Shown in pieces: positions 26,788-38,876 of a stretch of 64,000 bases of DNA. The DNA is taken from assembly GCA_963924555.1 (NCBI GenBank), contig OZ004583.1, forward strand, positions 3,443,501 through 3,507,500, given 5' to 3'. Position 1 is the first letter of the stretch, and every line of letters begins with the position of its first letter. Origin of the DNA: Crambe crambe (lineage: Eukaryota; Porifera; Demospongiae; Poecilosclerida; Crambeidae). The notes under the pieces are model-generated. The model ran no database searches. It was given only the letters and a program-made list of their open reading frames with translations, and had not been told where the DNA came from. Position numbers and translations under genes: made by a program.

Positions 26788-27650
26788 AAACACCATGAAA
26801 TCTGAATAACCTCTTACTAGTGCCTCGGTGTTTTTGTACAGTGGGTACATTCTTCCAGGTGATCTTCAAGTGTGTAAGTTAAAGTATGTGAATAGTTCAT
26901 GATTGTGATGCCTCCATGGAAAAGAAGTCCCAAGTCTCTTTGTTAGGACGAGAGTTTAGTGTTTTGATATCTTGTGGGGACTGTCCTCTCTGCATCCAAG
27001 AATCGGTGGTGTGTGTGTGTGTGTGTGTGTGCGTACAATCATTGGGAGTGTTGGACTTCCTGAGATGTATTTGTGGTGTTAACCTGATAGTGTTTGTGGG
27101 TAAAACCCTGCAGCAATTCTCAAAACTTGGCCCAAAGAAATTGGTTTCCAATCAGGTTCAAAGGTGAATGTGAAGAGGAAACTAATAATAATGTTGAAAA
27201 TGACATTGTATCAGTGCTCGAAAAATGCAGCCTTGACGTACAGGACATTTTAAACTCCCTGGTCAATTGGGATCGTCAAATATCAGGATAAGCCCTGCTC
27301 TATGTTGCAGACTTTATAGTGAAAAATCAGTTAGATTAGGAGCATTCATTGGTTCACAACCAAGTAGTGAAAATGGGGAAGAATCACATTACAGACTGGG
27401 TCTGTTTCAGCTTTCTTATCGTTGTTATTCTTTCTCCATGATTTGTTATTTAAATCCTGTTGATCCGTTCCATTGTAGCTTTTATCAGTTCCTGGAAAAT
27501 TTGCCTCATGTGAGCAATGTATATAAACTAAGTGTGCAATGATAAAGAATAATCGAATCCTTGCAAAAATAATAATAATGTGTAATCTTCATGGAGGTCA
27601 CTATAAGAAAGGATTACTTGCCTTATATTCTCATGTAATGTGGAAGAAGG
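26201..27650. other. Intergenic stretch with GT repeats and weak open frames
   Basis: Contains GT repeats at 26718-26786 and 27008-27031. A frame ending at 27291 (ENDIVSVLEKCSLDVQDILN) and another ending at 27542 look more protein-like than their surroundings and could be exons of the same unknown transcript as 26120. No splice chain could be built. Confidence 0.35.
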
Positions 27651-27758
27651 CAGGGCTCACGATAACAGTCAGTCTCCGGTCATTTTCTGCCTTTGTCCAA
27701 CCATTATAGCATTTAAAATTGCTATTAGATAATCATGTCTTGGGTGTTACTGTGAGGT
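27651..27758. mobile_element. MITE family C, copy 2 (shortened)
   Basis: Begins CAGGGCTCACGATAACAGTC and ends GGTGTTACTGTGAGG. It shares the internal TTAGATAATCATGT with copy 1 but is about 60 bp shorter. Confidence 0.7.
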
Positions 27759-28194
27759 GCAATCAATTTCAAATGAAGTCCTTAAGTAATATTATTGTTT
27801 TAGAGGTACTCTATAATACTCTATAATACATACATTGGTTCTCTAAATGCTGTGGTTGGTGCAGTAATTAGAGGACTTCTAATCGGACATGATATTGGGA
27901 TGAAACAGTATCCTCTCTGGTAACTCTTACACCTTCAAAAGATTCCTATATTGGGATTATCATCATTTCCCCATGTTTGGAGTGACTCTGTATCTACTAC
28001 CACTCTGCCCCGTAAAGGTGTAGTATGTGTTTAGTTAGTTCAAACCACAGTTACTTAGAGAGCATTGTTAGTGTGGGTACACTGCTACTCCAGAGTGAGC
28101 GAGTGGTCACTAGTCAGTCATGAACCTAAGTAACAAGAGTACGGGATGGTGGTACCTGTGGGTAACAAAAGTACAGATGGTACCATAGCCCTTG

Positions 28195-28612
28195 CCAGGC
28201 ATATGCGTAGTACATATTATCAGTCAATCAATACAATTGGCCCAGGCAATCAATACAATGAAGGGATGATGGTATCTCTTGCCAGGCAATCAATACAATG
28301 AAGGGATGATGGTGTCTCTTGCCATACAGTGAAGGGATGATGGTATATCTTGCCAGGCAATGAAGGGATGATGGTGTCTCTTGCCATACAGTGAAGGGAT
28401 GATGGTATATCTTGCCAGGCAATGAAGGGATGATGGTGTCTCTTGCCATACAGTAAAGGGATGATGGTATATCTTGCCAGGCAATGAAGGGATGATGGTG
28501 TCTCTTGCCATACAGTGAAGGGATGATGGTATATCTTGCCAGGCAATGAAGGGATGATGGTGTCTCTTGCCATACAGTAAAGGGATGATGGTATATCTTG
28601 CCAGGCATATGG
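28195..28612. repeat. Minisatellite with a 62-bp two-part unit
   Basis: A unit made of two related halves of 33 and 29 bp, differing at TGTCTCTTGCCATACAG versus TATATCTTGCCAGGC, is repeated about six times around GAAGGGATGATGG. Because 62 is not a multiple of three and the unit has few stops, minus-strand frames stay open through it in several registers; they are not genes. Confidence 0.93.
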
Positions 28613-29450
28613 ACAATTACTATCAGGGATTCTTTGCCAAACATGGCTCTAGTTTTTCTAGCTGGACATTTCCATAGTATGTACATGTACTTTATGTCAG
28701 CATTTGCCTTTACATACATATCATGCAGTGTCCATGCAATATCATCTCCAGTAGATGGTCACCAAAAGAGACAAGTTTTGCTATATCCACTTCTCTAGTA
28801 AGACCATCTCCAATAAAGAGGCATGTTTTGCTCTGTTCCACTTAATCTCCGGGAAGTCTCTTGCAGCTTGTTCTGCAACGAAAACCGAAAGTACCAGCTA
28901 GGTCACCTCACTCGTCTTCCTTTGCTTGTACATGTACTCGAGTGTTCCTGTCAATCGCAGTTTCTTGGCACCATTAAACTAACTGTACCACTATCGGTTA
29001 CATAAGCACCTCAGTATGGACTTTATGACCTACTGGTGAATTGAAAAAAACCGGCTAGTGAACACCTTCCTGGGAAGTTCCCTTAATTCAAGCCGATTGA
29101 GTTCATACATAATTATCAATATCTTCTTCATCTTCTTAATCTTCTTTCACTAGTTCAGCTATTTTCAGGGAATCTTTTAATACTCACGTTACCGTCATCA
29201 TGCAGAGGTAGGAGTTCGTTCCTTGGCAACTTTCAGAGAGTCATGTACGCGTAGGTATTGTGATAGTTGTGAGATCAGATTTTTCAGGCTATTAAATTTT
29301 TATTAAGTTTTTATTATCTCGGTACTTAGTAGACACATGCATATGACTGTATTATGACTGTATATATGCCATCTCTCTAACTGTACTCTCTTGGGTGGCT
29401 TCTTTGCTTTGATCTTGCTGAGTGGCTAAAATGGATTGGCATTTGATTGT
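28613..29450. other. No gene seen
   Basis: Short frames only; no matched repeat was identified. Confidence 0.5.
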
Positions 29451-29780
29451 ACAGCACAGGATACTACTTTGCTGGGAACCACTAGCACAGGATGATGCTA
29501 CTACTAGGAAACAGCACAGGATGATACTATGTTACTACTAGGGAACCACTACTACGAAACAGCACAGGATGATGCTATGCTACCACTAGGGAACCACTAC
29601 TAGGAAACAGCACAGGATGATGCTGTAAGAAAAAAAAACAGCATAGGATGATGCCATGATGATGCTTTACTTACTACTGCACTGGCGGATGATGCTTCAT
29701 GAACTACTAGAGAACAGCACAGAATGATAACCTTTGCAATAATTATTACTAGAGAACAGCACGCAATTATGCTTCTAAAA
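29451..29780. repeat. Degenerate minisatellite, about 35-bp unit
   Basis: Repeats of GGAAACAGCACAGGATGATG with CACTAGGGAACCACTACTA, becoming more diverged to the right. Confidence 0.85.
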
Positions 29781-30149
29781 TCACTAGAGAAATAGTACAA
29801 GATGGTGTTTCACAAACTGCTGGGTAAGTATGCGTGCCTCAGTTTACCTGAAGTTCTCACTATGTGGACTCCCTGAAGTTTGTAGACTCCCTGAAATTTG
29901 TGTAGACTCCCTGAATGTATGAACATGAACCCCAGTATGAGTATGTGGACTCCCCCAGACCATGGCCACTAGCAGTCATGAGTTGTTGTGAGCCAAAGTT
30001 TTGAAAGTGGCCATGGTGTAATTTCTACTCGGGGACTGTCTCATGTATAGACTGACATGGCCCTAAATCAGGATGTGTACTTTTCAAATCTTTTACAAGT
30101 CCAACTGTATCTTGTATTAAAAGCATACCTGCGTAGGAGGTCAGTACCT

Positions 30150-30365
30150 AGTAGCATTGTGTAGTATGCATAGTCTAGGACCCAATTGACACTCGTGATG
30201 GTTCAAAAGAAAATGCAGAACACTCAGTCATAATGATATTTATTGTACAACTGTCAACCCATAAAAGTCTATTCTCATTCACTTCATCCCTTGATCATTC
30301 ACTATATCTGCTCTAACCTTAATTTAAAACGCTAGTGGAGAGCTGATCAACCGCTCTGTCAATCA
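30150..30365 (+). repeat. Duplicated block, copy 1, ending in a partial family A MITE
   Basis: From TAGCATTGTGTAGTATGCAT to the family A piece AGAGCTGATCAACCGCTC, this matches 32695-32905 almost throughout. Confidence 0.8.
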
Positions 30366-32460
30366 TAATATTATGCGTGACCACACGTACACAATCTCAT
30401 ACTGATTTTCATTATGTTGGCAAAACTTCATGCACCCTCACAATCAATTTATGAATGATTGATCCTCAGCAATCAATTAGGAATTCCATCATTGATCCAG
30501 TTAGCACTTTCTCAGGTGTGGGCACAGGCTGCTTGGGCTATAATTAAATTTTAACTGAGCGTTCTAGAACAGCCTTAGTGTAATCACAGTTGTTGGAAAT
30601 GCAGCAATCTAATGTTCCTCTAGTACAGTTAGCCTTCTTTTTTTTTTCTGGATCATCCATTTTCTTGAAATGGTTAACCAGTATCCCATTCAGCTAAACC
30701 ACTTTAATGATGTGTACTTCCTAAATGAAGTGTCTGTGCATGATAAGGATGTTTTTTTTTTTTTGTTTTTTGTTTGTTTGTTTTTTTCATGCTTGGGCCA
30801 AGTGTCCCCCACCACCCTCCCCTTCCATAAGGGTATCAACTTAACAAGATCGTAATGTTGGTCATCACTCAGTTTTTCCCGATCAATCACTAGCTCCTTA
30901 TCACAGGAACTTACCTTCATAACTAATAATAATAGATATGATCACATGCTAACCACATTTGCCGACTTGCAGGGAACTGTTTAACAACATCGATACTTGC
31001 TTTTCAAAAAAAAAAAAAATCTGCAGTTTTCCCATTCAGTATCCGTATTTAAGGCCACTTGGATTATTGCACGCTGCTTTTCAGTACCTTATTAGTCGCT
31101 GTGAATCGATGATATTATGCATAGCGGTACTTATTTAATTGACAGAGCTGAGCAATCTGACCATTGCCTTAAGAAGATGACTATATATGATGATTTAAAG
31201 ATTAGTCCATCAGTTGATGCAAGGATTCATGTGACAGTCCCATGAACTTGCTTTATGCTTTGATGAATTTGTCCAAAACGTCTATCATGTGTTTTATATG
31301 CAGAAAATTAGAGCAGTGATCAAGAACACAAATAGATATGGTCCCAAGTAGAACTCTTAATTAGTTCATCAGCCATTGCTTATCCAAACTTCTGTCATGT
31401 GTTTAATATGCAGAAAGTTAGAGCAGTGATCGAGAACACAAATAGATGTGACAGCTTAGTCCCAAGTGGAAATCTTGGCCATTGCTTATCCAAACTTCAG
31501 TCATGTGTTATGTTCTCCATACTATAATATCTCCACACCAGAAAAACTACTCGTAATTATGATTTTTGGAGAACTTATTAGGATCGATGTGTATAATTTG
31601 ATCTTTATTTGGGACAGACATGTGCTCAATTAATTTTTTGTAAACAATATTTGGTACAATCTGGTCCTGTGATAGATTAGCATTCTTGATGATTGGACCA
31701 TGTGTTATAAAGCTTCCACTTTTATTTCATTGCAAACAGAAGCCTTGCTCGTCTGGTTTTCTGCAATTTACATTCTCGATGATGTATGGTATTTGCTCAT
31801 TTTTGCTGACCATGAATCAGTAGCAGTGACCTGGCAAGCCAGCGTGAAGTGGAATGCCTACTTTTTTTATCCCAAAATTTTCTGCAGTGCTAGATACTGG
31901 CCCATCCTGTCTAAATCTTCAGGAGATAACAGGTCAATCATCCTGTGTGTCTTCTGGAAAAAGACTGTTGGTTAGCCTTTGTGGCAACACACTCCACAGC
32001 AAGCCAGCTTCACCTATATTTCCAGAGCAAAAATCTCTGCTGTACTTTGACACATGCACACTCATATGATATGTGTCCCCCAGTGCATGTCCTATCACCT
32101 CTGATTTACCCGATACTTTCCCAGACGTGTTCTCAGTGAAAAGGTTTCTCTGTCATCAGGTTCCTCTGTCATCTTGAGTTGCTCTCCATTGAAGAGTAAC
32201 ACAAGGAGAGGGCTGGCTTAGTGACCCACCACTGTCTTTAAAACCTTCTTAATAAGAATTAGAACACACAAGACCATTCAGTTGAAAGAGCATCTCGTTC
32301 TGAATGAAGGGAGGGGCTTGTATGTGTGTGTGTGCAGATCAGAACAATGTCAAGAGGTAATACAATCCCTGCTGTATGTGATGGTGTATGTCAAGGAGAT
32401 AAACCAGTACTAGACTTATCATCTGTCTCCATTAAGGATACAATTATATGTGTACTTCAT
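30366..32460. other. Intergenic; weak retroelement-like remnant and a local duplication
   Basis: 31854-32069 has a frame with AVLDTGPSCL, which resembles an aspartic-protease active site (DTG), and a later LPDTFPDVFS-like stretch. This may be a decayed LTR-element fragment, but no other domain supports it. About 31270-31500 holds two diverged tandem copies containing GTTAGAGCAGTGATCGAGAA. A minus-strand frame at 30690-30920 (EKLSDDQHYDLVKLIPLW) looks protein-like but has no support. Confidence 0.3.
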
Positions 32461-32464
32461 AGCC

Positions 32465-32635
32465 TTTAGAGCCATGATGGTCATGTGTACTCTATTTGCT
32501 ATCCATGATGGTCTTGTGTACTCTATTTGCTATGCACTTAGAGCCATGATGGTCTTGTGTACTCTATTTGTTATGTACTTAGAGCCATGATGGTCTTCTT
32601 GTGTACTCTATTATTATAGCCATGATGATCTTATG
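32465..32635. repeat. Minisatellite, about 40-bp unit, 4 copies
   Basis: Repeats of GAGCCATGATGGTCTTGTG and TACTCTATTTGCTATG, the last copy diverged. Confidence 0.88.
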
Positions 32636-32694
32636 TATTAGTACATGTAACAGCTGTTTCCCATTAAAGAACATTATTATGATTAATGTGCTCT

Positions 32695-32955
32695 TTACAG
32701 GTAATAGCATTGTGTAGTATGCATAGTCTAGGACCCAATTGACACTCGTGATGTGAACACTCAATCATAATGATACATATTGTACAACTGTCAATCCATA
32801 AAAGTCTCTTCTCATTCACTTCATCCCTTGATCATTCTCTGTATCTGCTCTAACCTTCTCACATTAAAACGCTAGTGGAGAGCTGATCGACTGCTCTGTA
32901 AGCCAGTTTTTTGGAATTTTGAGAAAGTTATATATTGATCATTTGAACGCAAATA
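32695..32955 (+). repeat. Duplicated block, copy 2, with a family A MITE
   Basis: Matches 30150-30365 and then continues to a right arm, TTGAGAAAGTTATATATTG and ATTTGAACGCAAATAG. The family A element is more complete here than in copy 1. Confidence 0.78.
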
Positions 32956-35600
32956 GACTTCTTGATTGCATGTACGTGTGATACCGACTGATTTCAAAGA
33001 GAATGGCCAGTCAAACTACAGTTTGCCTGGACATTAATTTCATCCTGTATCAGACTGTAACTATACTTGCCCCTGTGATATGTATGTATGTATGTATGTA
33101 ATGTATAACAATATGACAGCTTTCAGCCTCTTCCCACTAGTACAATATTACACCTCTTCTGTACTGTATGAACATGATGGGAAGCATTCTATGTATGCAT
33201 ACTCTTAAGTTATCTTCTCATGCTCTACAATACCTTGTGGGTCGGGGAAGGGGATGTGTATGTCTGTATGTATCGGCCTGCAGGATGCAGCTGCTAGTTG
33301 AAGTACTGGATGAAGTTCACTATAATTATCATAACTGACCTACCTATCCTAGCTACACATAGCTATGTGTACATATTTCTTAAGATCTAGCTTGATTTTT
33401 ACCAAGATTACCTTGTGAACAATCTCTACCTTTGAGTCTGGGGTCATTAAGCTTCAACTACACCCCGTGGATTTTTGCTTTCATCTTACGTACGTAGAAG
33501 TCTATGTACTAACCTTCACGAGGTGGTATCATCTGTGATTCCTTCAGAATATACTTCTGATGGCACTCCACCTCCATCCTGCTTGCTGCTAATCAAGGAA
33601 ACCAATTGGGTGGTAGCCGTATCAATGGGAGTGGGTAGGCGTAGACAGGTTGGTGGGCGTGTGAGCGAGTGGGGTGGCTGGCAGGATGACCCGTGAGTGA
33701 GAGGTTACATAGGTATGTTGGTGGCGAATGAGTGGGCAGTTATACGTCTGTTTAGAGCAGATGGTTTTCATATCTGTAGTCAAAAGAGAACTTAACCCAA
33801 TTGGACCATGAAAGTATGTTACTATTCATAAGTACAAGAATAACATCAGGGCTTGACACATATCCACTGCATCTCTGTATTTTGAAATTGTTACATCAGA
33901 TGTACGTAACGTATGTACTATGATTATAACTAGAAACTGAAAACTTCTTTGCATTCAGTACATACATTTTTTTTCTTTAAATAAGCGCGTTCCTACACAT
34001 CAAATCAACGAGACATAAACCCAATTAAGATCCATCCCATTGTCCACTCCACTTGTTGCAAACATTCTGCAATATTCTCTTAACAGCCTGTCCCAGGTAC
34101 GTACACTCCTGGCATGGAAGCACAACCATGCAGTCGCACGATTCTGGCACAACTGACAGTGAATGTTTTGTACTCTAGCAGGGGCTTTCTCATAATACTG
34201 ATGTGCATACTCTGTACAAACTGTAGTTACTCTAGCAACACATTACTGTGTATTAGTGAAGTTACGTAGGTACGTAGCTGTGTGTATCAACACATTTACA
34301 TGTGATTGTAATATTCCATACACTGGCCAGTGCTAACTGGTTTATCAACTGGACCCCTCTCAATGGACACACCTTTGGGACCAGAAAATCAGATGTTATC
34401 ATTGTTAGAGAGGTGTCCTCATTTCAGTGGCAGATTAAGATTAAGAAACACATTATGGCAAAGAGTGTCCTTGATTATGTAAATGGACTTTTTTCCCTTG
34501 CATTTTGGATCAGGGGATTCGAAAGTAAGCACTCTACAGATAGAGCTGACCAATTTTTTTTTAATTTTTTTAAAACTGATTATAGTGATACGTGCACTAG
34601 TGACCTGTTGTATATATATTTATCCCCAAGAAGCAGTACAAGTGTCTGTCTTGTAAAGCATCTCTAGCTTATTTCTCTCTCGTATCATTATCAGATTTTT
34701 CTTGTAAACACAACACACTCATTTGGGGTGCTTATCAGTGATGTATCAGTCCAACTGACTGAAAGGGCGAAACCCATTGTTATTCTAGAGTTAGGTACCT
34801 CTCCTCCCTCCCTCCCTCAAGTCTCATGCAGTCCAACTTATGATCTCATCAATACGTAGCTTCATTAACTATGTCATCAGCTTCAAAAGTCTACAGTTTC
34901 ACATAAACTTACATCTCAGCCTTGGGTTAACTTATCTTTCGAATAACGCACTAAATCTCGTATCAACTGCAAAAAAACACGTACCAAAAACTACCTATGG
35001 ACACTTGATTAGCTTACTCTATCATACAAGACTGGCAGCTATTGACAAGAATCTGTCCCGCACCTGCTGCTTTATAATGCGTATGCAATTAGTTGCACGC
35101 TCTATATTTGACAGTTTCAGCTACATTTGAGAAATTTGCGAATAGCACAAATTTGTTCGTCCTTTTACCAGCGAACAAGAGGCTCATTCAAGTCCTGAGT
35201 GCTGACCACTTGTTAGGAGTTGTTAGGGTTACTAATTATAATACCTGCTTTGCAGCTGCTTTTTAGTACCTGCTTTTCAAGAGTGGCGCAGCTGCTTTTT
35301 AGTACTGTGTAGCTGCTTTTCAAGAGTGTGCAGCTGCATTTTAGTACCTGCTTTGCAAGCTGCTTTATGGCACCATTTGCTTGTTGTTATGCTACACATT
35401 TTTTCACTTACTTTTTTTAATTTTTTTTTTTTTTTTTTTTTTTTTTAATGGGCTCTTGAGCTGCTAATGGAAAGTGTGAATCTGTGGCCCTTGATTATCT
35501 ATGTGTTATAAAAACTCTTCATGTGTTATCTCTTGCTTTTGATTAACACTTTGGATTGAACAGCTGCAAAACGAGGAAATATTTAATTATGATGAATGGC
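32956..35600. other. No gene seen; T-rich intergenic DNA
   Basis: Includes a TGTA repeat near 33081-33101, a partial pogo-type MITE-like piece at 34323-34440 (ACACACCTTTGGGACCAG, compare 55601), repeated CAGCTGCTTTTTAGTACC units at about 35255-35360, and a T tract near 35410-35447. The open frames are not protein-like. Confidence 0.5.
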
Positions 35601-35603
35601 ATA

Positions 35604-35770
35604 CGCATTCACTTCATCATTTGCTATATCTGCTCTAACTTTCTCAATTCTTCACATTTAAAGCACCAGCAGAGAGCTGACCAACATTCTATCAGCTGAT
35701 TTTTTGAAATTTGAAATTTGGTTAAGAATTGAGAAAGTTGTAGCATTATAATGAACCTAGTGAATGCTAA
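35604..35770. mobile_element. MITE family A copy
   Basis: Ends GCATTCACTTCATC and AGTGAATGCTAATAG are inverted; the internal inverted arms CTTTCTCAATTCTT and AAGAATTGAGAAAG flank AGCAGAGAGCTGA. Confidence 0.78.
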
Positions 35771-35829
35771 TAGATTATAATCTGATGTGGTTTCTGGATG
35801 ATCCAAAGTATGTAAAGTCTATGTACACA

Positions 35830-35885
35830 TATCCATTCATTCACTATAGCTTTCTCAATTCTTAACCAAATTTCAAATTGCAATA
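35830..35885. repeat. Half copy of MITE family A
   Basis: Contains CATTCATTCACTATAGCT and TTTCTCAATTCTTAACCAAA but lacks the right half; a GT repeat follows at 35898. Confidence 0.6.
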
Positions 35886-36570
35886 ACCAACTCATAGTGT
35901 GTGTGTGTGTGTGTGTGTGTCGATTAATTTCCTGGAAAATATACTTACTCCCATACGGTGGTCCTGGCACATGAAAACAGCTGATATGAAATTAATAGTA
36001 GGTATTGATAGAGCATTCCAGGAATCACGATAAGCACAGCTGATACTGATCAATGAATGGTCCATTAAGAGTCTCCTGTTGCATTCAGTTTCACTATGAC
36101 TGTTATGTTGTCTGTGAAACTGTGGTACCTTTCAAATTCCTGACCAAATTCCTATACCCTGCATGTATTGAGACACCATAAAATATATTTCTGTTATTGA
36201 TATTTAAGATGTGAGCATCAGAGTGAATGTCTCCCAAAAGGAGTAGCCTAATAGTAATTGTGTAGCTAGGGAAATGCAAAGCATTGTGAAATGAGCATGC
36301 ATGAAACTACGATCTTAGGATGGACGGATGGACATACTATGCATTATATCAGTACATATTATATGCTTACATAATTATAGGGGTGAAAGGTCATCATCAC
36401 TAATCCCCCCCAATTAGTTTTCATTTCATAGTGGAAGATGAATATGACTACCGTACAGCGGGATGATTTTTCAGTGGGGATAAAAATTCGGTAATTTCGG
36501 TAATCAGTCTATCTATCAAAAATTTTTCTATCGAATTTTTTTCCACTGTTTAGCCACGTGTACGTACGTA

Positions 36571-36729
36571 GATGGACTTCGCTTCACAGCTGCTGAATTT
36601 CCTTTTTCACTTGGCTTGCATACTATTTTTGGCCTTCATTTCTTCAGGTATAGCCCTCTTCGCGATCGTGGCGACTTCTTAATTGATGGAATCTAGCTAG
36701 CTAAGAAGAAAGTGGACCGGAAAGTTTGG
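36571..36729 (+). other. Candidate first exon or short signal-peptide-like ORF
   Basis: A short ATG frame at 36571 reads MDFASQLLNFLFHLACILFL, hydrophobic like a signal peptide, and meets a possible donor GTATAG. About 80 bp on, GGAAAGTTTG is followed by the strong donor GTAAGTTG at 36730. It may be the non-coding first exon of the RasGEF gene, whose next acceptor is at 40724. Both readings are inference. Confidence 0.25.
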
Positions 36730-37581
36730 TAAGTTGCCGTACTTGAATGTACGAATGTAGCACATGCGCTAAAATAATTGTACCGCACCGAATAAATTAA
36801 AGGACTACCGTAATTCTTCATCTGTATTGTCCTTTGATGATTGACGAAATATTTTATCTCCAAAAAAAACCCGCTGTATGGTATGAAAACTTTCAGATTT
36901 ATGGTTCATATAATGAACTTTCAAGGTGAAAATTTTGAAGTGTGCACAGCAACTACATAGAAATAACTGTCACTGCTGCAGGGTCATTTGCTTGGAAATG
37001 GCCGACAGGATACTGAATGTCCAACCAAACCTTTATAATGACCAATCAAATTAAATATCTTATTCCTTGCTCTGCGTGCATGTTATTGAACTACAATTGA
37101 GTATTAGTTTGTGGAGACCAATGTTAGACGGATCGAGCCGTTAGAATCAGTATTAATAAAAACATGCTTTTCACTTTCTTTTTTTTTTTTTTACAGTCAA
37201 CTTAAAGTTTCGTGCACTCCATCATGACTAATATGTTATGAAAAATTAATGCTTTTCCAGCAATAAAAAATTCATACTCTAATGTGGAGGAGGCCCAAAT
37301 GTGAAGGTTGTTTTTCATAATGTAGTATATTAGGTTGTAATGAGTACTGTTGCATTACGTGGTGTATCTTAGTGGGTAAGTGTTGAGGTGTTTTCCCTTC
37401 AGCTTTTGCGGATCAATAGGAAGTACGAGGGTAGATTGTGTACTAGTCCTTATGGGTTGTGATGTCATGTTGTGTACTAGTCCTTATGGGTTGTGATGTC
37501 ATGTTGTGTATAATGCATGCATATCAACTTTCATCTTGAATAGTGGCATAATGAATGTGGTAATCATAAGTCTTGTTTACT

Positions 37582-37672
<91 letters not shown>

Positions 37673-38040
37673 CACACAGTGTGGGGGATACATGTATTGT
37701 CCATGCTTTTTACAAGTTTTCCAGATATTTTTACATGTGTTCTCTATGTGTTTTCCATGACTGCGTATGGATGTGTACATAGTCCTCATGATGATGTGAT
37801 GTTTAAGCTACATCAACAGCATACGGTCAACTGTTATTGTTTTCCATTGTCACTGTAGTTACAACATATCTTTCCAAAAAATCAGTTCATTAGTCCAGTT
37901 AAGTGCTTGTTATCAGCACGAATATGTGTGGTTGCAACACACCGACACATTTGGCATTGACATGTACGCACATACTCACTTGATACTGTATAGATACTGT
38001 AGCCGTTGGTATGTGCTTGCCTAGCTAGATCATATAGCTT
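36730..38040. other. Intergenic or intron; TC microsatellite and small duplication
   Basis: TC repeat at 37585-37669 and a 33-bp tandem duplication containing ACTAGTCCTTATGGGTTG at about 37440-37505. No gene. Confidence 0.6.
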
Positions 38041-38374
38041 CAGTGTACTGGAGAGTTTACTAAAATATACTGGAGTGTACAGCTGTAGTATAGGTGTATG
38101 TGGTGGAGTTTACTAGAGTATACTACATAGGGTGGTGGTCATTCATTTTTGTTTTGTTCAGGTTAATGTTCATTGCTGTTTAGTATACTAGTTAGTGTAC
38201 ATTTCCTAGTATACTTCAGTGGACACTGCTGTATACTCTATCTAGTAAACTCAGTATATGTTCCAGTATATTCCTTTGGAGATTCTACCTAGCTATATAG
38301 GGTGGAAGTTTTAAGTTAGCCTACACTCTAGTAAACTCTCCAGTATACTCTAGTAAACTCTCTCAGTATACTGC
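38041..38374. repeat. Foldback region built of TATAC/AGTTTACT words
   Basis: The left side has GTACTGGAGAGTTTACTAA and ATACTGGAGTGTAC; the right side has ACTCTAGTAAACTCTC and CAGTATACTCTAGTAAACTC. The ends are inverted copies with a spacer of about 240 bp that carries more of the same words. Confidence 0.6.
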
Positions 38375-38655
38375 TCCTGAATGCCTTTTAGAGATCAAAG
38401 TGTACATACTAATGGAGCAGGTTAATGGCCATAGATGTAACTAATGAGTTAGTTTGATGGTCTCATTAAGGAGTTAATGAGCTAGAGCAAAGGACAATTC
38501 TCATGGATGATTTCTTTATTGAGGAGTTAATGGTGCTACCAGCCAGCAGACATTGTCCGACACGTGCACCCATATGACTGTACATTACAAGACAAGGTCA
38601 TGCCCTGAGGCACAACCCTAACTAATAGTTAATATTAAGCAAGTTGCCTATTAAT

Positions 38656-38762
38656 TTGCATTCACTTGACCTCTTGATCATTCACTATAATTATCTGCTC
38701 TATTAAATTCTTGACCGAATTTCACCATCAAAGAGCTGATCACCCACTCTATGAGCTGTTTT

Positions 38763-38798
<36 letters not shown>

Positions 38799-38876
38799 AT
38801 TTTGATTTTGTTTGTTTACAATATGAAATTTGGTTACGAATCGAGACAGTTCTAGTTATCGAGGGATTAAGTGATA
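38656..38876. mobile_element. MITE family A copy with a GTT expansion
   Basis: Left end TTGCATTCACTTGACC, internal AAGAGCTGATCACCCACTC, then GTT repeats (about 38765-38800) before the right arm GAAATTTGGTTACGAATCG. The terminal arm is diverged. Confidence 0.7.
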
